Positions 1-9,916 of a stretch of DNA of 64,000 nucleotides are shown one piece after another. Origin of the DNA: Acidobacteriota bacterium (lineage in GTDB: Bacteria > Acidobacteriota > Vicinamibacteria > Vicinamibacterales > 2-12-FULL-66-21); the NCBI GenBank assembly GCA_016184105.1, contig JACPDI010000009.1:1-64000 (forward strand), written 5' to 3'. The position numbers and the translations under genes were made by a program. Each line of letters begins with the position of its first letter. The stretch's first letter is position 1. The notes under the pieces were generated by a model. That model was not told the DNA's origin, made no database searches, and worked only from the letters and a program-made list of their open reading frames with translations.

Positions 1-1
1 C

Positions 2-550
2 GCGCGAGCGGCCGCCGGGCAGACGGCGGCGGCGCCGGCCCGAAGCGCGCCCCGCGCGGCCGCGACGGCCCGGGCCGAGGCGCCCGCGTGCGGGCGCCTC
101 GTCGTCCGGTCCACGCCGCCTGGCGCGCTGGTGTTCGTCAACGGCCGGCGACGCGGCCGAACGCCGCTCTCGGTGCGCGATCTGGCGCCCGGGACCTATT
201 CGTTGCGCGTCGCGCGAAGCGGGTTCCAGGAGGATTCGCGCCGGGTGACGATTGCCGCCTCGGCCGCCCGGGAGGTCCACGTGCGGCTCGCGCGCGCGCG
301 ATCGAGCGCGGCGCCGGCCCCGGCCGCCGTCAGTTTCACCGGCGCGTTGTACGTGGACTCGCGCCCGCGCGGCGCGCGCGTCGTTCTTGATGGGCGTGCC
401 ATCGGCACCACGCCGATGCAGGTGGGCGACATCCGCGCCGGCGCGCACGTCGTGCGGCTGGAGCTGGCCGACCATCGGCCGTGGACGACGTCGACGACGA
501 TCGCCGCGGGCCGCACGACGCGTGTCACCGGATCGTTGGAAAGGCAGTAA
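2..550 (+). CDS. PEGA-domain protein, C-terminal part (5' end outside window)
   Basis: The reading frame is open from the window edge to the TAA at 548-550, so this is the last 182 residues of a longer protein. After an Ala/Pro/Arg-rich linker there are two PEGA repeats. The first starts near GRLVVRSTPPGALVFVNGRR and the second near GALYVDSRPRGARVVLDGRA; both carry the typical P-x-GA-x-V-x-(V/L)-(N/D)-G and G-x-TP signatures. PEGA units are short beta-sandwich repeats, often found on the extracytoplasmic side of surface proteins or attached to serine/threonine kinases. The catalytic or anchoring part would lie upstream and cannot be judged. The stop overlaps the carA start by one base (TAATG), so the two genes are probably cotranscribed. 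Confidence 0.8.
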   Translation, partial: ARAAAGQTAAAPARSAPRAAATARAEAPACGRLVVRSTPPGALVFVNGRRRGRTPLSVRDLAPGTYSLRVARSGFQEDSRRVTIAASAAREVHVRLARARSSAAPAPAAVSFTGALYVDSRPRGARVVLDGRAIGTTPMQVGDIRAGAHVVRLELADHRPWTTSTTIAAGRTTRVTGSLERQ

Positions 551-1674
551 TGCAGGCAGTACTCGCGCTCGAGAACGGGATGTGTTTTACCGGCGAAGCC
601 GCCGGCGCGTACGGCGAGACGTCCGGCGAGGTCGTGTTCAACACCAGCATGACCGGCTACCAGGAAGTGTTGACCGATCCGTCCTACGCCGGGCAGATCG
701 TCACGATGACCTGTCCCGAGATCGGCAACTACGGCGTGGCGGACGAGGATGTCGAGTCGCGCGCGCCGCAGGTGGCCGGCTTCATCATGCGCGACGAGTC
801 GCCGATCGCGAGCAACTGGCGCTCGGATGGCACGCTGCGCGATTACCTCGTCACGCACGGCATCGTGGCGATCAGCGACATCGACACGCGGGCCCTGACC
901 CGCGTGTTGCGCTCGTCCGGCGTCATGCGCGGCGTGATCGCGACGGGACGTTTCGATCGCGACGAGCTGGTCGACCGGGCGCGCGCCGCGCCCCGGATGG
1001 AAGGATCGGATCACGTCAAGGACGTGACCTGCGCGGCGCCGTTCGACTGGACGGGCGGCAGCGAGCCCGGTGGGTTCACGCCGGAGCCCCAGCGCCGGGC
1101 GAAGCGGCGGCTGAAGGTTGCCGCGTACGATTTCGGGATGAAGTGGAACATCCTGCGCCGGTTTTCCGCGTACGGCTGCGACGTGCGCGTGTTTCCGGCC
1201 GACACGCCCGCATCGACGCTGCTCGGCACGAACCCGGAGGGGGTGTTCCTGAGCAACGGCCCGGGGGACCCGGCGGCGCTCGACTATGCGATCGAGAACG
1301 CGCGCGCGATCGTGAACTCGGATCGTCCGGTGTTCGGCATCTGCCTGGGGCACCAGATTCTCGCGCTGGCGCTCGGCGCCGGCACGTACAAGCTGAAGTT
1401 CGGGCATCGCGGCGCGAACCACCCGGTGAAGGAGCTTCACAGCGGCAAGGTGGAAATCACGTCGCAGAATCATGGGTTTGCCGTCGATCCGAAATCGCTC
1501 CCGGCGGGCGTGGCCGTCACGCACGTCAACCTGTACGACGGCACGATCGAAGGGTTGCGGCACGAAACGAAGCCGGTCTTCTGCGTGCAGTACCACCCGG
1601 AGGCGTCTCCCGGCCCGCACGATGCGGATTACCTGTTCCGGCAGTTCATGGACGAGATTGAGAAGAGAGCGTAA
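550..1674 (+). CDS. carA: Carbamoyl-phosphate synthase small (glutaminase) subunit
   Basis: CarA hydrolyses glutamine and channels ammonia to CarB for carbamoyl phosphate, feeding pyrimidine and arginine synthesis in the cytoplasm. The 374-residue length is typical. The N-terminal CarA domain begins MQAVLALENG and has the NTSMTGYQE motif. The C-terminal class I amidotransferase domain has the oxyanion motif LSNGPGDP, the nucleophile Cys265 in GICLGHQ, and the His349/Glu351 pair in YHPEAS. The ATG at 550 is preferred over an upstream GTG at 481 because family homology begins at MQAVLALE and the gene then overlaps the upstream stop by one base. carB starts directly after the stop. Confidence 0.97.
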   Translation: MQAVLALENGMCFTGEAAGAYGETSGEVVFNTSMTGYQEVLTDPSYAGQIVTMTCPEIGNYGVADEDVESRAPQVAGFIMRDESPIASNWRSDGTLRDYLVTHGIVAISDIDTRALTRVLRSSGVMRGVIATGRFDRDELVDRARAAPRMEGSDHVKDVTCAAPFDWTGGSEPGGFTPEPQRRAKRRLKVAAYDFGMKWNILRRFSAYGCDVRVFPADTPASTLLGTNPEGVFLSNGPGDPAALDYAIENARAIVNSDRPVFGICLGHQILALALGAGTYKLKFGHRGANHPVKELHSGKVEITSQNHGFAVDPKSLPAGVAVTHVNLYDGTIEGLRHETKPVFCVQYHPEASPGPHDADYLFRQFMDEIEKRA

Positions 1675-4600
1675 GTGCCCCGTCGCACCGATCTGAAAAA
1701 AGTTCTTGTCATCGGCTCCGGCCCGATCGTGATTGGCCAGGCGTGCGAGTTCGACTACTCCGGCACCCAGGCCTGCAAGGCGCTGCGTGCCGAAGGGCTG
1801 GAGGTCGTGCTCGTCAACTCGAACCCGGCGACGATCATGACGGACCCCGAGGTGGCCGACCGCACCTACATCGAGCCGCTGACGCCCGGAGTGGTCGCCG
1901 GCGTCATCGAGAAGGAGCGGCCCGACGCGATCCTCCCGACGGTGGGGGGCCAGACCGCCTTGAACCTGGCGGTGGCGCTGTCCGATGACGGCACGCTCGA
2001 CCGCTACGGCGTCACGCTGATCGGCGCGTCGGTGGACGCGATCCGCATCGCCGAGGATCGGTTGCAGTTTCGCGACGCCATGCGCGAGATCGGCATGGAC
2101 GTGCCGCGGAGCGCCTACGTGAAGTCGACGGAGGAGGCGCTCCGCGCGGCGGGCGACCTGGGGTTCCCGATCATCATCCGTCCCTCGTTCACGCTCGGCG
2201 GCGTCGGCGGCGGCATCGCCTACAACATCGAGGAGTTCCGCGAGGCGGCCCAGCGCGGGCTCGAGTTGAGCCCGGTGCACGAGGTGCTCCTCGAGGAATC
2301 GGTCATCGGCTGGAAGGAATTCGAGCTGGAGGTGATGCGCGACGGCGCCGACAACTTCGTCGTCATCTGCTCGATCGAGAACGTGGACCCGATGGGGGTC
2401 CACACCGGCGACAGCATCACCGTGGCGCCGGCCCTGACGCTCACCGACAAGGAATACCAGCGCATGCGCGACGCGGCGCGCCGGATCATCCGCCGCGTCG
2501 GGGTCGAGACCGGCGGGTCCAACATCCAGTTCGCGGTCAACCCCGAGAACGGCCGGATGATCGTCATCGAGATGAACCCGCGCGTGTCGCGGTCGTCCGC
2601 GCTGGCGTCGAAGGCCACCGGGTTCCCGATCGCGAAGATCGCCGCCAAGCTCGCGCTCGGCTACCGCCTCGACGAGATCCCCAACGACATCACGCGGCTG
2701 ACGCCTGCCTCCTTCGAGCCCGCGATCGACTACGTCGTCGTCAAGGTGCCGCGATGGGCGTTCGAGAAGTTCCCGCAGGCGGACCGCACGCTGACGACGC
2801 AGATGAAGTCGGTGGGCGAGGTGATGGCGATCGGCCGGACGTTCAAGGAGGCATTCCTGAAGGCGTTCCGGTCGCTGGAGCTGGGCAAGTCGGGCCGCCT
2901 CTTCTCGCAGGGAGGGTCGCAGGCGCCGAAGCCTGGCAGCGACATGGCGGACGGATCGGCCTACGCCGAACCGTTCGCCGAAGACGACATTCTGCTGCAC
3001 CGCGAGCTGGCGATCGCCAGCGATCGCCGAATGTGGGCGGTGTTCCGCGCGCTCGAGTGCGGATGGAGCGTCGAGCAGGTCCACCAGTCCACGAAGATCG
3101 ATCCGTGGTTCCTCACGCAGTTTCAGCAGCTCGTGGCGCTGAAGAACTCGGCGCAGCTCGTGGGGCTTCGCGGGATGTCGCGCGACCTGCTGCGCGCGCT
3201 GAAGCGCGCGGGCTTCGGCGACGGCGAGCTGGCCTCGATCCTCGGCGCCGGCGAGGACGCGGTCCGCAGCTGCCGGCGCGAGGCGGGGCTGCGGACGGCG
3301 TACAAGCGGATTGATACGTGCGCGGCGGAATTCGAGTCGTTCACGCCCTACATGTACGGCGTGTACGAAGACGAGTGCGAAGCCGCCGCGACTCCTGCCA
3401 AGAAGGTCGTCATCCTCGGCAGCGGCCCCAACCGCATCGGCCAGGGGCTCGAGTTCGATTACTGCTGCTGTCACGCGGCATTCGCGCTGCGCGACGAGGG
3501 CTTCGAGACGGTGATGGTGAACTGCAACCCGGAGACCGTCTCCACAGACTACGACACCGTCGATCGGCTGTACTTCGAGCCGCTGACGCTCGAGGACGTG
3601 CTCTCGATCATCGAGACCGAGCAGGCCGGCGGCGCCCGGGTGTCGTGCGTCGTGCAATACGGCGGGCAGACGCCGCTGAAGCTTGCGCTGGCGCTGCAGG
3701 AAGCCGGCGTCGACATCATCGGGACGTCGCCCGACTCCATCGATCTGGCCGAGGACCGCGAGCGGTTCGCGGACCTGCTGCACGATCTCGCGATTCCGCA
3801 GCCGCCGAGCGGCACGGCCACGTCGGTCGATGAGGCGCGCGAGGTGGCGGCATCGATCGGCTTTCCGCTGGTGGTCAGGCCCTCGTACGTGCTGGGCGGA
3901 CGCGCGATGGCGATCGTCTACGACATGGGGGCGCTCGAGCGCTACATGTCGACGGCGGTGGACGCCGCGCCGGACCACCCGATCCTGATCGACAAGTTCC
4001 TCGAGGACGCGGTCGAGATCGACGTCGATGCGGTGGCGGACCAGGCGGGCGCCGTGTGCGTCGGCGGGAGCATGCAGCACATCGAGCAGGCGGGGATCCA
4101 TTCGGGCGACAGCTCCTGCGTCGTGCCGCCGTACGACATCGCGCCGCGCCACCTCTCCACGATCCGGGAGTACACGAGGCGCATCGCGCGCGCGTTGAAG
4201 GTGGTCGGCCTGATGAACGTGCAGTACGCGATCAAGGACGACACCGTGTACGTCCTCGAGGTCAACCCGCGCGCGTCGCGGACGGTGCCGTACCTCTCGA
4301 AGGCGACCGGTGTGCCGCTGGCGAAGGTGGCGGCGCGCGCGATGATCGGGCGCACGCTGGCGGAGCAGGAGATCGGCGAAGACCTCGAGGTCTCGGGCTC
4401 GTTCGTCAAGACGCCCGTGTTCCCTTTCATGCGCTTCCCCGGCGTGGATACGCTGCTGGGGCCGGAGATGAAGTCGACCGGCGAAGTCATGGGAGGCGCG
4501 CCGACCTTCGGCGCGGCGTTCGCGAAGGCGCAGCTTGGCGCGGGCCAGCAGCTGCCCGAGGCGGGGACCGTGTTCATCTCGGTCAACAACGACGACAAGC

Positions 4601-4974
4601 CGCGCGTCCTCGCGGTCGCCCGGGACCTGGCGGAACTGGGGTTCACGCTGGTGGCGACCCGCGGCACGGCGGCCTTCCTGCGGGCGCACGGGATCGCATC
4701 GGGCGTGATCTTCAAGATCAACGAAGGGCGGCCCCACGTCGCCGACGAGATCCTCAACGGGCGCGTGCAGATGGTGGTCAACACGCCGCTTGGGCGCGAG
4801 TCGTTCTTCGACGACAAGACCGTCCGGCGGATCGCCATGCTCCACGGCGTCCCCTGCATCACGACGCTCACGGCGGCGGCCGCCGCGGTGAGCGCCATCC
4901 GCGCGCTCAAGAGCGAGGGGCTGACGGTCAAGGCTATCCAGGAGTACCACGCCCCGCGCGCGGCGTCGCGCTGA
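1675..4974 (+). CDS. carB: Carbamoyl-phosphate synthase large subunit
   Basis: CarB builds carbamoyl phosphate from bicarbonate, two ATP and the ammonia supplied by CarA. The 1,099 residues show the expected duplicated architecture. The first synthetase half opens with [20 protein letters not shown]; the second opens with [19 protein letters not shown] near residue 577. Each half has an ATP-grasp fold with the [12 protein letters not shown] and [12 protein letters not shown] metal/ATP motifs. The C-terminal 140 residues form an MGS-like allosteric domain. The start is a GTG immediately after the carA TAA, with no intergenic base, indicating translational coupling. I see no frame disruption or missing motif. 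Confidence 0.97.
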   Translation: MPRRTDLKKVLVIGSGPIVIGQACEFDYSGTQACKALRAEGLEVVLVNSNPATIMTDPEVADRTYIEPLTPGVVAGVIEKERPDAILPTVGGQTALNLAVALSDDGTLDRYGVTLIGASVDAIRIAEDRLQFRDAMREIGMDVPRSAYVKSTEEALRAAGDLGFPIIIRPSFTLGGVGGGIAYNIEEFREAAQRGLELSPVHEVLLEESVIGWKEFELEVMRDGADNFVVICSIENVDPMGVHTGDSITVAPALTLTDKEYQRMRDAARRIIRRVGVETGGSNIQFAVNPENGRMIVIEMNPRVSRSSALASKATGFPIAKIAAKLALGYRLDEIPNDITRLTPASFEPAIDYVVVKVPRWAFEKFPQADRTLTTQMKSVGEVMAIGRTFKEAFLKAFRSLELGKSGRLFSQGGSQAPKPGSDMADGSAYAEPFAEDDILLHRELAIASDRRMWAVFRALECGWSVEQVHQSTKIDPWFLTQFQQLVALKNSAQLVGLRGMSRDLLRALKRAGFGDGELASILGAGEDAVRSCRREAGLRTAYKRIDTCAAEFESFTPYMYGVYEDECEAAATPAKKVVILGSGPNRIGQGLEFDYCCCHAAFALRDEGFETVMVNCNPETVSTDYDTVDRLYFEPLTLEDVLSIIETEQAGGARVSCVVQYGGQTPLKLALALQEAGVDIIGTSPDSIDLAEDRERFADLLHDLAIPQPPSGTATSVDEAREVAASIGFPLVVRPSYVLGGRAMAIVYDMGALERYMSTAVDAAPDHPILIDKFLEDAVEIDVDAVADQAGAVCVGGSMQHIEQAGIHSGDSSCVVPPYDIAPRHLSTIREYTRRIARALKVVGLMNVQYAIKDDTVYVLEVNPRASRTVPYLSKATGVPLAKVAARAMIGRTLAEQEIGEDLEVSGSFVKTPVFPFMRFPGVDTLLGPEMKSTGEVMGGAPTFGAAFAKAQLGAGQQLPEAGTVFISVNNDDKPRVLAVARDLAELGFTLVATRGTAAFLRAHGIASGVIFKINEGRPHVADEILNGRVQMVVNTPLGRESFFDDKTVRRIAMLHGVPCITTLTAAAAAVSAIRALKSEGLTVKAIQEYHAPRAASR

Positions 4975-4996
4975 GGGGCCTTTCACAACGACCGCG

Positions 4997-5191
4997 GTGG
5001 GCGGCGGCACTGTCGGCTGTGGCGATCGTGTGGAGCACCGCGAGCGCCAGGCGCAGCCGGAACGCGCCGCGCAGGTGCCAGAGTCCGGCGTGGGGTACTC
5101 GGGGGCCCCACGCCTGCTGTAGACAAGCCGCCGGAGCACGCGTTCCCGCGTGCGGAACCCGATCGCGGCAGCCGACAGTGCCGCCGCCCGC
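4997..5191. repeat. 195-bp imperfect palindromic element between carB and comEC
   Basis: The convergent gap after carB holds a long inverted repeat. The 32-nt left arm (4997-5028) matches the reverse complement of the right arm (5160-5191) at 29 of 32 positions. A perfect 8-bp stem, GCGTGGGG/CCCCACGC, lies near the middle at 5088-5113. The size, long terminal inverted repeats and nested hairpin resemble a MITE-like or BIME-like dispersed repeat. I found no second copy in the window and no obvious target-site duplication. It is non-coding: the long reverse-strand frame across it is the shadow of carA and carB. Confidence 0.6.
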
Positions 5192-5198
5192 CTGGCTC

Positions 5199-5225
5199 GC
5201 ACCGTGACATTGTCAGTGACGGTGC
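5199..5225. terminator. Hairpin between convergent carB and comEC
   Basis: A 7-bp stem (GCACCGT/ACGGTGC) flanks an inner TGACATTGTCA palindrome just beyond the comEC stop. It lies between two converging genes and could end transcription from either side. No T-tract is present, so an intrinsic terminator is only a suggestion. Confidence 0.35.
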
Positions 5226-5231
5226 AGGACC

Positions 5232-7811
5232 TTATCTGGGCCGCGGCGCCAATTCGAGACTGCGTCCCGTGAAGGTCTCCACGTGCGCTGTCCTGCCGTC
5301 AGTCGTGACCGTGATGGCGCCGTCCTCGTCCGTGCGGAACACCGGCGTGCGGCGCGAGGCGGCGCGGTCGAGCACCGCAGGATGCGGGTGGCCGTAGCGG
5401 TTGCCGCGGCCGCAGCTGAAAACCACCGCGGCGGCGCGCGCGGCGTCGAGCCAGGCGGCCGACGAGGAGGTCGCGCTGCCGTGGTGCGCCGCCTTCAGGA
5501 TCCGCAGCGGCGCGTCTGACAGCCGGGTCGCCAGCGCCTCTTCGGCCGGCGCGCTGATGTCACCCGGCAGGACGATCGACACATCGCCGTAGCGGATTTC
5601 GAGCACGATGGAGTCGTCGTTCCGGACGCGCTGTCGCTCCCAGTCGGGCTCCGGCGGGTGCAACACCCGGACGTCCACGCCGCCAAGGCGCACGATATCG
5701 CCCGGCCGTACGATGCGAAGGGCTCCACCCCCGCGCGAGGTGATCCGGCGCAGATCGTTCAGCGTGCGATGCGGCGGCACAACGATTCCCTCCCACAGCT
5801 CGCGCGGCCCGAAGTCCCGCGCCACGCTTGGCGCCCCCTCGACGTGGTCCGGATCGCCATGAGTGATGGCCAGGTAGTCGAGCCGCTGCACGCCGAGGGC
5901 GAGCAGCGCCGGCGTGATCACGCGCTCGCCCAGGTCGAAGGCGGACGCGGGGAGGCCCGCCGCGTCGACGAGCAGCGACCAGCCCCCCGGAAACTGCACG
6001 ACCGCGGCGTCTCCCTGCCCGACGTCGAGAAACGTCGCGCGCAGCATTCCCGCGGCCGGCGCCGGGCGCGGCCGCGCCAGGCGCGTCAGTGACGGAACGC
6101 AGATCATCAGGGCCGCGGAGGCTGCCACCGCCAACGCTCCGTACCGCAGTCGCGCGATCACACCACCACACAGCGCCAGGACCCACGCGGCGTAATACAC
6201 GCCGACGATCGACCACGCCGGCGACGGCACGCGCCAGGTCAGCCATGGCGCGACATCCAGCAGCCGTGTGGATTCAACGAGCCCCACCGAGGCGAGCCCG
6301 GCCACGGCACCGGCGGCACGGGCGAGGACGTCGAAAAACGGCACGGCGGCGAGGACCGCGAGGCCGGCGACCTGCACCACCGTCATGAGGGGGATCGCCG
6401 CGAAGTTGAGAATCAGTCCGGCCACCGTGACGCGGTGAAAGACCGACGCGCCGATCGGGAAGAGCGCCAGCTCCGCGCAGATCGTCCCGGCGAGCACCGC
6501 CAGGATCGCGTTTCGCTTCCCCAGCCGCACGCGATCCGCCGCCACGAGCAGCGCCAGCGTCGCGCCGTACGACAGCGCGAGGCCGGGATCGAACACCTCC
6601 AGCGGCTCGTATGCCACGGCGACGAGCGCCACCGCTGCGAGCACGTTCATGGCTGGCGATCGGTGGTCCGCCGCAACCGCGAGCAAATACACGACGGCGG
6701 CGATCGTCGCGCGCGCGACCGACGGCCCGCCGCCGGCGATATATCCGTACGCGCACAGCAGCGCGGCCAGCGCGATCGATCCGCCCCTGCGCGGTACCCG
6801 CAGCAGCCGCAGCACCACGAACGCAAGGCCGGCGAGAATGACGATGTTCCCGCCGGAGATGGCGATGACGTGATAGGTGCCCGCCTCCTGGAGGCGGCGG
6901 GTCGTGGTGGGGTCGAGGCCGCCGCGATCGCCGATCAGGATGGCGGTCACGATGCCGGCCCGGAGCGCATCGCCCGGCACCAACCGGCGGACGGTGCGCC
7001 GCACGCGCGCACGAATGGCGGAGGCCGCCTCCTGCATCGCGCTGCCGCGCGCGACCACCTCCACGAGCGATCCGCTCTTGACCGAGCCGACCAGCGCGAT
7101 TCCTCGCCGCGCGAGCGCAAGCGACTCGTCCTGTACCCCGGGATCGCGGTACCTCGTCGGGATCCGGAGCGAGGCAGGCAGCCGGACGCGCCGCCCTTCG
7201 CGCCAGCCTGCGAGCGCGCCGGCCGCGAGCGTTCCGCTGACCGCCAGGCGGGCGCCCCCCTCGGCGGGCAGCCACCCGCACGGCGTGCGCGCGCGCTCGA
7301 CCTCCAGTGTGATCGACGCGCCGTAGTCGGTGGGCGTGGCGTCGCCCCGCAGCCGTCCTTCGATCGTCAGCGGCCAGGCGCCGCCGCCTGGTTGCGCGGT
7401 GTAGTCGGCGAAGAACGCCGCGAGCGGCGTGCGCATGGCGCGCTCGGCTTCCACGGCTCCGAGGAGCGCGCCGGCAGCGCCGAAGCCCGCCAGGATGAGG
7501 GCGGCGAACGTCCGCGCGTGCGAAGCGCGCCACGCCACGAGCGCCGCCGCAAGAGACGCCACAAGAGCCGGCGCCGCGTACGGCCGCAACGACGGGGCGA
7601 GCACGCCGCACGCGATACCGGCAATCACGGCCAGCGCCGGGACGACGGCAGGAGCCTGCACGCCCGTGATGGGTGCAAGCCGCGCGCTCGCAGCGCGGCG
7701 GGCGGATTTCCGAAGAAACAGTGGACTCGACGCTCCGGCCCGGGCAGGAATTGCGATGCGTTCGCGCGCCGGACATCGCAGAACTCGCGACGGGGCGGGG
7801 CGCGATGACAT
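5232..7811 (-). CDS. comEC: ComEC/Rec2-family DNA-uptake channel
   Basis: ComEC forms the inner-membrane channel that takes up single-stranded DNA during natural transformation. The roughly 859-residue protein has an N-terminal membrane region with a DUF4131-like soluble insert (about residues 80-220). A multi-helix Competence domain follows, with the conserved YHVIAISGGN motif near residue 313. A C-terminal metallo-beta-lactamase domain opens at FLDVGQGDA (about residue 592) and has the ITHGDPDHVEG metal motif near 648. The start is uncertain: I chose the ATG at 7809-7811 (MSSRPAPSR), and an in-frame ATG 63 nt upstream would overlap the divergent peptidase gene. It stands alone, convergent with carB. 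Confidence 0.88.
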   Translation of the reverse strand: MSSRPAPSRVLRCPARERIAIPARAGASSPLFLRKSARRAASARLAPITGVQAPAVVPALAVIAGIACGVLAPSLRPYAAPALVASLAAALVAWRASHARTFAALILAGFGAAGALLGAVEAERAMRTPLAAFFADYTAQPGGGAWPLTIEGRLRGDATPTDYGASITLEVERARTPCGWLPAEGGARLAVSGTLAAGALAGWREGRRVRLPASLRIPTRYRDPGVQDESLALARRGIALVGSVKSGSLVEVVARGSAMQEAASAIRARVRRTVRRLVPGDALRAGIVTAILIGDRGGLDPTTTRRLQEAGTYHVIAISGGNIVILAGLAFVVLRLLRVPRRGGSIALAALLCAYGYIAGGGPSVARATIAAVVYLLAVAADHRSPAMNVLAAVALVAVAYEPLEVFDPGLALSYGATLALLVAADRVRLGKRNAILAVLAGTICAELALFPIGASVFHRVTVAGLILNFAAIPLMTVVQVAGLAVLAAVPFFDVLARAAGAVAGLASVGLVESTRLLDVAPWLTWRVPSPAWSIVGVYYAAWVLALCGGVIARLRYGALAVAASAALMICVPSLTRLARPRPAPAAGMLRATFLDVGQGDAAVVQFPGGWSLLVDAAGLPASAFDLGERVITPALLALGVQRLDYLAITHGDPDHVEGAPSVARDFGPRELWEGIVVPPHRTLNDLRRITSRGGGALRIVRPGDIVRLGGVDVRVLHPPEPDWERQRVRNDDSIVLEIRYGDVSIVLPGDISAPAEEALATRLSDAPLRILKAAHHGSATSSSAAWLDAARAAAVVFSCGRGNRYGHPHPAVLDRAASRRTPVFRTDEDGAITVTTDGRTAHVETFTGRSLELAPRPR

Positions 7812-7834
7812 AGAATCGCGCGCCGGAGGGTCTG

Positions 7835-9916
7835 ATGCGGGCTTGGACTGGACGAGGATCCATAAGGGTTTCACTGATGGCCGCGGTGGCGGTCGCCTGC
7901 GCCCTGAGCGCGCGGGCCGCCGACAGGCGGCCGGTGACCTTCGACGACATCATGGCCGTGCGCACCGTGGGATCCGCCGAGATCGCGCCTGATGGGAGCG
8001 CCGTGCTCTACACGGTGCGCCAGTGGGAGCCGGCGGCGAGCCCGCCTGCCGAGAAGCGCATGGAAGCCCGCAGTCACATCTACCGTGTGTCGGCGGCCGG
8101 TGGAGCGGCGCGCCAGCTGACGTTCGGGGATCGCGGCGAGACCAGCCCGCGCTGGTCGCCCAACGGCAGGCTGATCGCCTTCACCGCCGCGCGCGGGAGC
8201 GGTGAGGGTGATGACGCACCGAGGCCGCAGATCTGGGTCATGCCGGCCGACGGCGGCGAGCCGTGGCAGCTCACCTCGGTGAAGGAAGGCGTTTCGTCCT
8301 ACGAATGGGCGCCCGACGGCAAGTCCATCGCCTTCACCTCGCGCGAAGCGCTGTCGAAAGACGACGACGAGAAACGGAAGCGGCGCGATGATGCGAGGGT
8401 GTTCGAGGGAGATTTCCGCCTGACGCAGCTGTGGATCGTGGATGTCGAGCCCAGGAAGGAACGGCGGCTCACCGGAGGGTGCAACTGCACCGTGCGCGGC
8501 ACGCCGTCGTGGTCGCCCGATGCCGCGACGATCGTCTTTGCCGCGGCGCCGACCCCGATGGTCCGCGACGATCGCGAGGACATCTACACGGTCAGCGCAG
8601 ACGGTGGCGGGCTCGAGAAGATCGCCGCGACCGCCGCGCCCGAATCCTCGCCGCGCTGGTCGCCTGACGGCAAGACGATCGCCTACATTGCGGATCCGGC
8701 CGGGCTTTCCATCGGCGACGGCATCACGGTGGGCACCGTCGGCAACAGCCACCTGATGCTCTACGACGTTGCGACGAAGACGTCGAAGGACGCAGCGAGC
8801 CCGGCGTTCGACGCGTCGCCCGGGGCGTTGATCTGGGGGCGTGACGGCAAGAGGATCGGGTTCGCGGCCGGCGTTCGTGTCTGGCGCGACATGTATGCGT
8901 ACGACCTGGAGTCGGGCACGTACGAGCGTGTGACCAACGGCGCCAACATCTCGTCGATCTCGCTCAGCCGCGATGGCCTGCGCGCCGCCTTCATCGCCGA
9001 TTCGGCCGACGCACCGGCGGAAGTGATGATTTCAGACGCGCCGTTCCAGGATTTCAGGCGCATCACCGACACGAATCCGCAGGTGAAGGACCTCGCGCTC
9101 GGCCAGACCGAGGTCCTCACCTGGAAGAGCGCGGACGGCCTCGAGATCGAGGGGCTGCTGCTGAAACCCGTCGGGTTCGATCCCGCGACGAAGTATCCGC
9201 TGATGGTTGTCGTCCACGGCGGTCCCACCGGGGCGTTCACCAACTCGTTCCGCGTGGCGTACGGCGACGGCGGGCAGTTCTGGGCGGGGCAGGGATGGGC
9301 GGTGCTCTATCCCAACCCGCGCGGCAGCACGAACTACGGCGAGAAGTTCATGCGCGGCAATATCCCCGACTGGGGCGGTGGGGACTACCGCGACATCATG
9401 TCGGGCGTGGATGCCGTGATCAAGCGCGGCGTCGCCGACCCGGAGAAGCTCGCCGTGCAGGGCTGGAGCTACGGCGGCTACATGACGTGCTGGATCGTGT
9501 CGCAGACCGGTCGATTCAAGGCGGCGATGATGGGCGCCGGGCTGTCGAACCTGCCGAGCATGTACAACACGACGGACATCCCGGCGTATCTCGGGGGCTT
9601 CTTCAGGGGATATCCCTCAAAGGGGACGCTGGCGCTGTTGAACGAGCGGTCCGGGATCACCTACGTCGATCGCGTGACGACGCCGCTGCTGATCCTGCAC
9701 GGCGCCAACGATGAACGCGTGCCGATCGGACAGCCGATGGAGTTCTATCGCGCCCTGAAGGATCGCGGCAAGACCGTGGAGCTGGTGTTCTATCCGCGCG
9801 AGGGGCACGGGCTGCAGGAGTACTATCACCAGCGGGATCGCCTCCAGCGGCAGTACGAGTGGATCGCGAAGTACACGCTCGGCGACGGGAAGGCCCGAAA
9901 GACTACGACTCCTTGA
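7835..9916 (+). CDS. Exported S9-family prolyl-oligopeptidase-like peptidase
   Basis: This 693-residue serine peptidase is probably periplasmic. A basic N-terminus and hydrophobic segment (MAAVAVACALSARAA) form a likely signal peptide. The middle is a TolB/DPP-like beta-propeller with repeated S-P-x-W-S-P-(D/N)-G units that gates access. The C-terminal alpha/beta-hydrolase domain has the full triad: Ser545 in GWSYGGYM, Asp626 in GANDERVP and His658 in REGHGLQE. The ATG at 7835 has a good ribosome site (GGAGGG, six bases upstream). The 3' end overlaps the convergent mazG by 14 bp. Peptide scavenging is the usual role; the substrate is unknown. Confidence 0.9.
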   Translation: MRAWTGRGSIRVSLMAAVAVACALSARAADRRPVTFDDIMAVRTVGSAEIAPDGSAVLYTVRQWEPAASPPAEKRMEARSHIYRVSAAGGAARQLTFGDRGETSPRWSPNGRLIAFTAARGSGEGDDAPRPQIWVMPADGGEPWQLTSVKEGVSSYEWAPDGKSIAFTSREALSKDDDEKRKRRDDARVFEGDFRLTQLWIVDVEPRKERRLTGGCNCTVRGTPSWSPDAATIVFAAAPTPMVRDDREDIYTVSADGGGLEKIAATAAPESSPRWSPDGKTIAYIADPAGLSIGDGITVGTVGNSHLMLYDVATKTSKDAASPAFDASPGALIWGRDGKRIGFAAGVRVWRDMYAYDLESGTYERVTNGANISSISLSRDGLRAAFIADSADAPAEVMISDAPFQDFRRITDTNPQVKDLALGQTEVLTWKSADGLEIEGLLLKPVGFDPATKYPLMVVVHGGPTGAFTNSFRVAYGDGGQFWAGQGWAVLYPNPRGSTNYGEKFMRGNIPDWGGGDYRDIMSGVDAVIKRGVADPEKLAVQGWSYGGYMTCWIVSQTGRFKAAMMGAGLSNLPSMYNTTDIPAYLGGFFRGYPSKGTLALLNERSGITYVDRVTTPLLILHGANDERVPIGQPMEFYRALKDRGKTVELVFYPREGHGLQEYYHQRDRLQRQYEWIAKYTLGDGKARKTTTP

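Noticed and set aside
196-5202. 1,668-codon open frame on the minus strand
   Set aside because: It is antisense to carA and carB, arginine-rich without domains, and reflects high third-position GC.
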